64,000 nt of DNA from Gigantopelta aegis (lineage: Eukaryota; Mollusca; Gastropoda; Neomphalida; Peltospiridae), in assembly GCF_016097555.1 (NCBI RefSeq), contig NC_054701.1, positions 1,041,049-1,105,048 on the forward strand, in the 5' to 3' direction. Positions 56,380 through 64,000 of the stretch are shown piece by piece. How positions within the stretch are numbered: the first letter of the stretch is position 1; the number at the start of each line of letters is the position of its first letter. The notes beneath the pieces were generated by a model, which did not search any database, was not told where the DNA came from, and worked only from the letters and a program-made list of their open reading frames with translations. Position numbers and translations under genes: made by a program.

Positions 56380-57400
56380 AATAGAACTAAAAGCGGCCAT
56401 TAAAGCAACAAAAAAAGCACCGCCACAGGGCCAGATCAAATCAGCTATACTCTACTAAAACATATGCCAGATGTAACCCTAGAGGTAGTGTTATCGCTCT
56501 ATAACAGAATCTGGGAGGAGGGCCAAATGCCCACAGCATGGAAGCATGCAGAGTGTTTCAGTCTCCCAAAGGCGGGAAAAGACCACTCCCTCCCGGGGAG
56601 TTATAGACCGATAACACTCACATCGCACATGTGCAAAACGCTAGAAACTATTATCAATAAAAGACTAAATAACTACTTACTAGAGAATAAACTAATTACA
56701 AATGTACAAAGCGGATTTAGAACTAAGCACTCAACAATAGACCAGATAGTTAGACTCCAAAATAGCATAAATGACGCCTTCCGCAAATCCAACAAAGTAT
56801 TGGCAATCTTTATAGATATTGAAAAAGCTTTCGATATGGTATGGCGCCAGGGACTACTCAATAAACTAAAAACTAACGGTATTAAAGGCAACATGTTCAA
56901 CTTTATTAATAACTTTATTCACAACAGATCAATATCAGAGTAAATGGACATTACTCACATAAAACCGAAATAATCAATGGTATCCCACAAGGCTCGGTCC
57001 CATCACCAACCTTATTCAATATATTTATCAACGACATAAATAAAGCACTCAATGCTAAAATTAAAATTAAATCAACCACTCCACTAAATACAGCACTATT
57101 CGCCGATGACTGCGCCATATGGCGCACAGGCAGAGTAATCAAAAATCTATTTAGCCTAATGCAAAACGATATGAATAAACTAAATAAGTGGGCCCAGGAC
57201 TTGGGCATTAAACTATCGGAAACCAAAACAGTCTGTATGCTATTCAATAAAGTCAACTCGGCCGATAATCTCCAAATAACTTCAAACAATAAACCAACTT
57301 CAAACAATAAACCAATCCCAAGAGTCAAAAAAATTTAATTCCTAGGAGTCACGTTCGACTCAAAACTTACTTTTAGTGACCATATAATCTAAAAATACTC
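56380..57400 (+). pseudogene. LINE reverse transcriptase
   Basis: SLPGSYRPITLTSHMCKTLE, FIDIEKAFDMVWRQGLL (motif A, catalytic Asp), NGIPQGSVPSPTLFNIFIND (motif B), ALFADDCAIW (motif C, catalytic Asp pair) and FLGVTFDSKL. Interrupted by stops at several points, including before the palm and between motifs A and B. Confidence 0.93.
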
Positions 57401-57929
57401 TAAATCTACTAAGAGCAATCTCAGGCACCAGTTGGGGGGCGCAAACGGAAGCAATGCTTATGGTTTACAAAGCATGTATACTCTCCAGGATAGACTATGG
57501 AGCCCAAGCTTACAGCTGCGCCGACCCAAAACTGCTGCAAAAACTAGACGTTATCCAAAACCAAGCACTTAGAACAATAGCTAAAGTTCCACCCAATACT
57601 AGCGGCCAAAGCCTAGAAGTAGAATTTAACGTCATGCCACTTAAATACCGCCGCAATCTTCAACATCAACTACCACCTTAAAATCCATTCGCTCAAGTTA
57701 GATCACCCTGTTCAGGAACTTACTCCTATAATAACTAAACCAGGACTAGAATTTTTTTTAAATAAAACACTCAACGATTCATTTGCCACTAGGGCCAGTA
57801 AACTAGAAATAGAGGTAAGAATTGATAATATACCAGTGGCTCTATATCATATTAATCAGCCTATGGAGTGCCACACTCCATATCTAATTAAAAAAGCCAC
57901 AGACGAAACACCATTTCCACCTTTTAAAA

Positions 57930-58350
57930 AAAGTCCTGTTTGAAGCCGCAGCCAACGAAAATTACCCGGAGCACATCCACATATACACGGATGGCTAAAA
58001 CCCCCAAGATAATTCTTCGCAATAGTAGAAGAAAAGATATCTAAACACTCCAAACTTGTTAAATATGCCAGGCTGTCAGACAACCTATCAGTCTACACAG
58101 CAGAACTGACAGCCATCTACGAGGCACTAATCTGGATTAGAAATAAACAATATCCTAAAAGTGTTATCTTCTCAGATAGCCTTAGCTCAATCCAATCTCT
58201 TCAAACTAACAAATCTACTAGGCCAGACATCTTAGCAGCTATCCACAATAAACTCCACGAATTAAACCAACTTAACCTAACAGTAGTATTCGAATGGGTC
58301 CCAGCTCATGTAGGGATAATTGGTAACGAAGTAGCCGACTATGGAGCAAA
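57930..58350 (+). pseudogene. LINE RNase H domain
   Basis: HIYTDG (first Asp), VYTAELTAIYEALIW (Glu), VIFSDSLSSIQSL (Asp), and VPAHVGIIGNEVADYGAK (His and last Asp). All four acidic positions and the His are visible though the frame is broken after the first motif. Confidence 0.9.
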
Positions 58351-58408
58351 AACAGCACTCTCAATCACCAGTACAATTACCGCACTACCACTAGGAATAA
58401 CAGAGTTA

Positions 58409-58741
58409 ATGTCAAAAGCAAAAAAACATTACATAAATCAATGGCAAGCAAACTGGGACCTAACCAATAATACATGGCATTATAACATCAAGCCACTAGT
58501 CAACTCAATAAGACTTAAACACAAAAACACTTATGTGGATAAGCTAATCACTAAATTACGCCTAGGTAAATCTTCAAAACTCAACAGCTGCTCCTTTACC
58601 AAACTAAACCCAGAATGTGATTGTGGCACCCGGGAAGATATGAAACGCAATCTCCTGGATTGCACGCTACATACCACTCAGAGACAACTAATGATAAAAT
58701 CAATAACCGAAGCCAACCATAATAAAAAAAATAACGCCTAA
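58409..58741 (+). pseudogene. LINE ORF2 C-terminus
   Basis: KHYINQWQANWDLTNN then KLRLGKSSKLNSCSF and CDCGTREDMKRNLLDC, the Cys-rich end usual after RNase H in I-type LINEs. Confidence 0.8.
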
Positions 58742-60809
58742 CTTTCTATTAAACCCGGATAAATATCTAAAACATAAAACCTTCAAAGCAGTTTATCTAT
58801 TCGTCCAGTCCACCAAACCAAAGCTATAAATAAACCAACAAAGTCCTCATAACCTTTCACTAGTACGCCCCTAAGAAGGAACTGCAACCAATTTCGAACT
58901 CCACTCGATGCTTTCCAACCAGGGGGCCAAAGGTGAACAGGTTAAAATAAGACCTACCATAGTGCCAATAATTATTTAAAGGGTTATTCAAAACCACCCA
59001 CTTGTAAGCCCCTACACAAGAGCTGCAACCAATATTGAACTCGGACCCTATGCACTCAAATGCAGGTGGCCAAAGGTGGATCGGTAGCGAGTAACCTAAG
59101 AATAACATTAAATAACCTGGGGGCCAAAGGTGAACAGGTAAAAATAAGACCACCTATAGTGCCAATAAAATTATAGGAACTACTCAAAACCACCCACTTG
59201 TAAGCCCCTACACATGAGCTGCAACCAATACTGAACTCGGACCCAATGCACTCATGAGCAGGTGGCCAAAGGTGGGTCGGTAGCGAATAACAATGAATAA
59301 CCAAACAAGTCAACCAGGATAGAAACTCTAATTATCACTTGCTCTTCTTACAGCATGCCGACTCATCCAAACCAGTCAACCAGGATCCAAGAAAAAGCAC
59401 TTGTATATATCGCACAATTTATGTCGCACCATGCACTATTACTAATGAACAAATAGCAGACCACGGTAAGTCACCCACCCAGAGCCCAGAAGAACAACCG
59501 AACGACAGAGAACAGAAGACAAACCAAGTAAGACAATAAACCAATAAGAAATCAAGGGGTAACCCAAACTATTGTATGCAGCACACGCTAACCCTAGTGT
59601 ATATTATCATCCTCACCTATCAGTACATCCTTTCAGGGGGCGGGAATAAAAAATTACGACAACAAAACCAATAAGAAATCAAGCCTAACTAACTACCCTT
59701 TACTAACAACGATTACCAACATACAGATATTAGTCAAGCTGGGTGTGTCGTTTGAATGTGTGAATGCAGAAAGATTGTTCATAAGTAATAAAATAATTAT
59801 GCAAGCAATAGGCTTTTTAACCAAAACACACACTATAAGGGCTTGCCCTTTAAATTAGATACCTAGATTAGTCTAATCCCCCCCCCCCCCGGCCATTGTG
59901 TTAAATGCTACACAAGGGCGGGGGGGGGGGGGGTGGTCGTGAAGACCGTTGGAATCACTAGAGTAGGGACGTAAGACAGTAGGTACAACCTTAACACCAA
60001 ACTAGGACTACATGCAGACTACACGCTCATCGCATCAGTACACCGGATGCATTGACTAATGATAACAATGCATCCGCCCCACATTCAATGGCCCAGCACG
60101 TGCTCTAATAAGGAACCGGACAAAAGAATACCGGTTCCGAGTACACAATTGCAATGCACCCGGGGGAGGCCGAACAAAAGAATATCAGCCTCCCCTACCC
60201 AACCCCCAAAAACTTGCTGCTGGAAACTTGTACTTGATGTCACTAAGGAGGAAGCGGAGGACCATGCCAACATCAGCACGTCGACCACCCCGGAACAAAA
60301 CGCCTTGCCTACCAGTGTCTACACAATTGCACGAGTCTCCTCTGGGTTGTCATGCCACGACCAGAAGAGGTCGGGTCCTTATAAGGACCCTAGGGAGACA
60401 ACCAGCAACACGAAGGTCTATAATTAACGAGCTACTCTCGACCCACTAACGAGCTATTCTCGATTCAAAACCTATACTAGCTCGCACATTTACCTTTTGA
60501 CCGACCGTTCAGAATTGCGCCAAATTTCCTCAATAAAAATGCGCACCTTTTCACTTTGGCATTAATAGCTCCATTCAAATTCCATAGCACCACCACCACC
60601 ACCCCTCCCGCCTGCTACCGATTCAATCGGGCTGCTGGTGCTCCCTTGCACCTGCCAGCGCAGGAGGTCCCTCCTTGCCCCCCCCCCCCCCCACCTTTCC
60701 TGTCATGGACGGAGGAGCCGGCCAAGGCCGGCTCTTGTGCCCACGGCAGGCGTGCGCTACAACAGCTTGTTCTGAATGTGCACGTAAACCCCTATGACCT
60801 GACCTGACC
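58742..60809 (+). repeat. LINE 3' region with tandem blocks
   Basis: Two copies of a roughly 185-bp block (58875-59290; GGGGGCCAAAGGTGAACAGG, ACCCACTTGTAAGCCCCTAC). C- and G-runs lie near 59880 and 59920. The last 300 bases match the dispersed repeat at 2105-2395 and end CCTATGACCTGACCTGACC. Confidence 0.65.
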
Positions 60810-61202
60810 AGTGTTCGGGGTCTTCCGCTGGGAACGTGATTGGGTCGGTAGGTAAAACCGTATGAGTAAATGTTTGGTTAATTGGGGCTGGGGGTGGTCG
60901 TAATTTACTGTAGTTGTTATTTAATACATTCGACAGTGAACACTGCGATTATGTTATGTTTTGTGTTTTGATAATTATGTACTAAATATTATTATTTCAG
61001 TTGGTGTTTGTGTTTTATTACATGTAGTAATTACGGCATCCGGATGAATTTCGAATCTGCGTGGATGAGTACCCGTGAGGGAGCCTTCATCTCCTGTCGA
61101 CATTCACTTGTCGAGGGTTGAGGGGAGAGTGACGCTCACTCGTGGCCCTTCCGTCCTCGTTGATGGTCTTATTATTGTTGTTCTAGATTTAGGACGGTTA
61201 CA
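60810..61202 (+). repeat. 3' LTR, second part
   Basis: Resumes with the duplicated AGTGTTCGGGG and runs to GGTTACA; corresponds to 48118-48509 with about ten differences. Confidence 0.92.
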
Positions 61203-61609
61203 TGTACACGTGCCCAATTAAGACGATTTAGACGATGACGTTGCGTTAAAAAGCATCCGACGTAAGGACGTCGTGCATGTAAACCGTTCTCCCGCAGACG
61301 ATTAAGAACAGTTTGCCCACTGATTTGGTTATTATGAAGCCCAGGTGTGTTAGCAGCAGTAGCAGTGGCAGTTTGGAATCGATTGCGCAAATGCGTGTTC
61401 ATGATATAGCGGTCTTGACCACGCGTTGTAACACGCGGACGTCCACGACGTGGCAAGTCGTTGGTGCTTCTTGTCGTTCGAAATCTTACGCGAAGATTTC
61501 GTATGGCTAGACTAGAACTCCCAACATGCCTTGCAACGTCTTCTGTCGACATGCCAGCATCAAGCATGTCAATCGCCCGTTCGCGTAAATTATTGGGTAT
61601 TCTTGGCAT
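61203..61609 (-). pseudogene. Tc1-like transposase, N-terminal part
   Basis: DNA-binding half. Starts MPRIPNNLRERAIDMLDAGM, then two helix-turn-helix segments of paired-domain type with the linker GRPRVTT between them, and RRPYVGCFLTQRHRLNRLNW before the break. Reading stays open right up to the LTR insertion, so the disruption came from the insertion here. The first helix-turn-helix (SSSLAIRNLRVRFR) is intact as far as can be judged. Confidence 0.92.
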
Positions 61610-61932
61610 ACTAAAAATGCTACAATGTAAAAAAACGTTATTTTCTTTTTACAAATTTTAAAGCGTTTTCGTTCCCTTGACAACAATGTCAGTAAGACAA
61701 GTAAAACAAATTGACCTAATACTACACGGGACATGTCGAACCATGCATGCACGTGCAAATTGAATTTCACGTTGTCGACGATTAACAGTGCAAAAATAAT
61801 CGATAAAATTCATGAATCCTGATAATACAGCTCAAGGCTAATACTACCTATATAATTTCATTACACAATGAATTCTTTAACAACAAATACTATATGTACA
61901 AATCGGAAGATTCTTTTTTTGTTCAGTATATA

Positions 61933-62580
61933 TATTTCTAGCTGATAGACATTTTTAAAGATAATTAAGTGTCTTAAACAGGATATGGATTTAAATATGT
62001 TTTATTTGGTAATAAAAACAACTATTGAATAGTCTGTTCGTGTGCCAATTTGAGAAATTTCTTTACAATTACTGAAATGGTTTTTATTAATGAGGAAAAG
62101 TTGTGTTTGCAAAGTATAGAAAAGCAAACACAAACGGCTGCAGTTAAGTATTGTTGTGGGGTTTTTTTTCTTTTATGTTTTCATCGTGGATTAAATATGG
62201 TTTGTGCGACCGTATCCCTTTGGGTAGCAATTAGTTAACAGCAATTACTGTAGGAAAAGTATTAATGCTCGCCGATGACGAATTTAATACAATTCTGCGG
62301 TGCTCCATCATTAATGGAGGAAATTGCAACGTGGAACCAATTCATAATGGCAGCGTCCATGTTCACATCGTGTGTTTATAAACATGAAATAAGATGGCGA
62401 ACCAGCTGGCAAATATTTATTTGTTAGCTGTATCAATGACGGACTCATCGTTTGACATGACTGGCATCGTTTCAGTGTTTATTTTTAGTTCTTGATACTA
62501 AAAACAAGTGTGCCTTCATTCCGTTTGACATTGACAGAATAAGAATTTAGAAGCACGAACGTTATATTTACAACAACACA
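61933..62580. other. Possible promoter region
   Basis: AT-rich. Contains CCAAT (near 62336) and AAGATGGCG (near 62390), a YY1-like motif common in promoters of mitochondrial and housekeeping genes. No other gene seen. Confidence 0.35.
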
Positions 62581-62702
62581 ATGAATACGAACCCACTGCG
62601 TAGGCTACTGTCTGTCAGATGTGTTGCTAGTTTGGTCAGACAGTCGTCAGGATCAATTCCTAGCTATAATCATGGGTTGATGGGGAAGGGCAAAGTGAAG
62701 AG
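62581..62702 (+). CDS. Possible first coding exon, mitochondrial-targeted protein
   Basis: ATG opens MNTNPLRRLLSVRCVASLVR, Arg/Ser/Leu-rich with no acidic residue in the first 30, as in a mitochondrial presequence, then SSGSIPSYNHGLMGKGKVK. A donor AG/GTATCT follows at 62703. The next exon must be beyond the window and I cannot name the protein. Could be a chance frame. Confidence 0.35.
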
Positions 62703-62740
62703 GTATCTACAAACATTTGAGATCAAACTTAGACTTCTGT

Positions 62741-62903
62741 TTTTTATCATTGTCCGTCCCATCCTCCTCCAAAAATACTTTTTGTAAATAATGTCAGTTT
62801 GTTTTGACGTAAGAAGAAATGTAAAAGTGTCGTCAAAGGCATTACTTAATATGTTTACTTCCAACATTCAAACCTAGTTTGTTTTGTATTTTCCAAAACA
62901 CTT

Positions 62904-62905
<2 letters not shown>
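62741..62905 (-). mobile_element. MITE remnant (TATAGTCC type)
   Basis: On the - strand GGAGGATGGGACGGACAAT at its right end and ATTATTTACAAAAAGTATTT match the copies at 23666 and 32753. Followed by a run of about 27 A near 62903-62930. Confidence 0.6.
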
Positions 62906-62930
<25 letters not shown>

Positions 62931-62934
<4 letters not shown>

Positions 62935-63425
62935 CATTGCTCAAATAAAATATAACTTTTCTTGTTTGTATTAAACATGTATACAAATGGATACAGGTAT
63001 GGGACAAAATAGAGGCTGTTAAAAATACTGTTAAATTACGTTGTACGGTAACTGTCGTAAATGTTTCGTCAATTGGTTTTTCGTACACAACGCGGCTTGT
63101 TTCCTTTGATGTCCAGTGTGCAGACTGATTGTTGGTGTGGTTTTTTTGGTTTTTTATTGTGTGGAAAAAAGTGTACATTTGGAAATAGCAGAGATAGGTG
63201 CTGGAAAATATAGTAGGGTGCAGAAAAATAAAGGAGGGGGGAGAATGTAAAAGGAGGGCGGCAAAATGCAATAGCGGGGCGGGCTGACCTGCTTAAATGG
63301 AGCAGCAAGAACACTGCTTTTTTAAATACTTTTTTCTCATTCTTAAAAGTCGTGGTTGTATCGTGGTACCAGCTACGGCCTCAAGTGAAGTGAATGGAGA
63401 GTTTGTCTGATGACATAGAGCACAT
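62931..63425. other. No gene seen
   Basis: Purine-rich GGGG/AAAA stretch near 63200-63290; nothing coding. Confidence 0.4.
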
Positions 63426-63556
63426 ACACTACGGCTGTTTGCAACTTATTGTATAAACTATGGCTGTTTGCAATCTATTGTATACACTGGCTGTTTGTAA
63501 CCTATTGTATAAACTATGGCTGCTTGCAATCTATTGTATAAACTATGGCTGTTTCT
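63426..63556. repeat. 29-bp tandem repeat, about five copies
   Basis: Unit CTATGGCTGTTTGCAATCTA plus TTGTATAAA. Confidence 0.88.
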
Positions 63557-63625
63557 ATTGAATAGCAACAGGGGATCATACATCTCACAGACAGGACAGT
63601 ACATACCACAATGATACATAAATCG
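63557..63625 (-). mobile_element. SINE fragment
   Basis: On the - strand GTGGTATGTACTGTCCTGTC and TGTGAGATGTATGATCCCC, a degenerate piece of the shared SINE body. Confidence 0.6.
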
Positions 63626-63717
63626 TGAGGTTTTGATAGAAAAAATGCAATGGGTGTACCAATAGTGATCCATTTTACGACTCATTATTTCTCAGACAAG
63701 CACTGTCACAGAGTTAT

Positions 63718-63968
63718 GTCATACATCCACCAACCTATAGTGAATACACATTGGGGAGATCTAAGTTCTTAGACCTACCCAATCTAAAGTGGGGAGATCT
63801 AATCTAAAGTGGGGAGATCTACATCCAGTAGACCTCCACCAACCTAAAGTGAATACACAGTGGGGAGATATAAGAACACTAGACCTACACCAACCTAAAG
63901 TGAATACACAGTGGGGAGATATAAGAACACTAGACCTACACCAACCTAAAGTGAATACACAGCTCAGT
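63718..63968. repeat. 53-bp tandem repeat, about four copies
   Basis: Unit CACCAACCTAAAGTGAATAC with ACAGTGGGGAGAT and AAGAACACTAGACCTA; the left copies are diverged. Confidence 0.88.
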
Positions 63969-64000
63969 GAAATCTATGACTACTACTACTACAACTTAAA

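Larger units (their letters stand above)
52183..60809 (+). mobile_element. LINE (I-superfamily, with RNase H), nested in 3' LTR
   Basis: Flanked by an 11-bp target duplication AGTGTTCGGGG (52172-52182 and 60810-60820), typical of target-primed insertion. In order: 5' UTR, ORF1 (interrupted by foreign sequence), remnant of an AP-endonuclease, reverse transcriptase, RNase H, a Cys-rich C-terminus, and a long 3' region ending in (GACCT)n. The presence of RNase H after the RT suggests an I-type clade. Inactive: most of the endonuclease is missing and several stops and frameshifts cut the RT. Confidence 0.9.
47860..61202 (+). mobile_element. LTR retrotransposon, fossil, with nested elements
   Basis: Bounded by LTRs beginning TGTAACAG and ending GGTTACA. 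A 4-bp duplication TGTA flanks it (47856-47859 and 61203-61206), inside the Tc1 transposase. Parts: 5' LTR, a TGGCGCTGTGAG primer-binding-like stretch right after it, gag, the start of a protease-like segment, then a Polinton-like insertion and an assembly gap, and the 3' LTR carrying a LINE. No reverse transcriptase of its own is visible. Gag type suggests a Ty3/gypsy relative. Broken in several places. The LTRs differ by about 15 substitutions over some 600 bases by eye plus indels, so it is moderately old. Confidence 0.9.
47077..61932 (-). mobile_element. Tc1-like DNA transposon, split by a 13.3-kb insertion
   Basis: Inverted ends of about 28 bp: TATATACTGAACAAAATAAG at 47077 and its near-complement at 61903-61932 (TTGTTCAGTATATA), with TA at the borders. 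Without the nested LTR element (47860-61202) the transposon is about 1.5 kb, the usual size. The transposase lies on the - strand. It is dead: split by the insertion, with an internal deletion and at least one in-frame stop. Confidence 0.92.

Overview
The window looks like nuclear DNA of a mollusc, probably a gastropod. This rests on one split animal gene, tRNA-derived SINEs with a shared CORE-like body, several MITE families and LTR, LINE, Tc1 and Polinton remnants. It is AT-rich and crowded with minisatellites. Recognition is from memory of the families; no database was searched.

The main host gene is SSRP1, the HMG-box subunit of the FACT histone chaperone, on the + strand. I can place all 17 coding exons (12531-45483). 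They join with consistent phases into 755 codons including the stop (754 aa; human SSRP1 is 709 aa). The first coding exon has only 54 bases and lies 5 kb upstream of exon 2, behind an E-box and an E2F-type site. Roughly half of the 33-kb gene is tandem repeat. Many arrays start at exon edges and several contain copied exon ends with their splice sites. Other arrays grow from MITE ends.

Layout: 1-4794, SINE, LINE-tail and MITE remnants with no gene seen; 4795-8632, a 3.6-kb 41-bp array and a short 49-bp array; 8641-12440, foldback elements, dispersed repeats, an AT microsatellite and a SINE; 12441-46190, SSRP1 with promoter, repeat-filled introns and 3' UTR; 46191-47076, old repeat debris; 47077-61932, a nest of mobile elements; 61933-64000, a possible first exon of a mitochondrial protein gene and two small arrays.

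The nest reads outside-in. A Tc1-like DNA transposon on the - strand was split by an LTR retrotransposon (47860-61202, target duplication TGTA). The 3' LTR of that element was split by an RNase H-bearing LINE (52183-60809, 11-bp target duplication). The LTR element's interior also holds a piece of a Polinton/Maverick-like element, with a Polinton-type integrase and a self-contained BIR (inhibitor-of-apoptosis-like) gene, cut off by a 200-N assembly gap. The BIR gene beside a Polinton integrase and the exon-seeded arrays in SSRP1 are the two observations most worth following.
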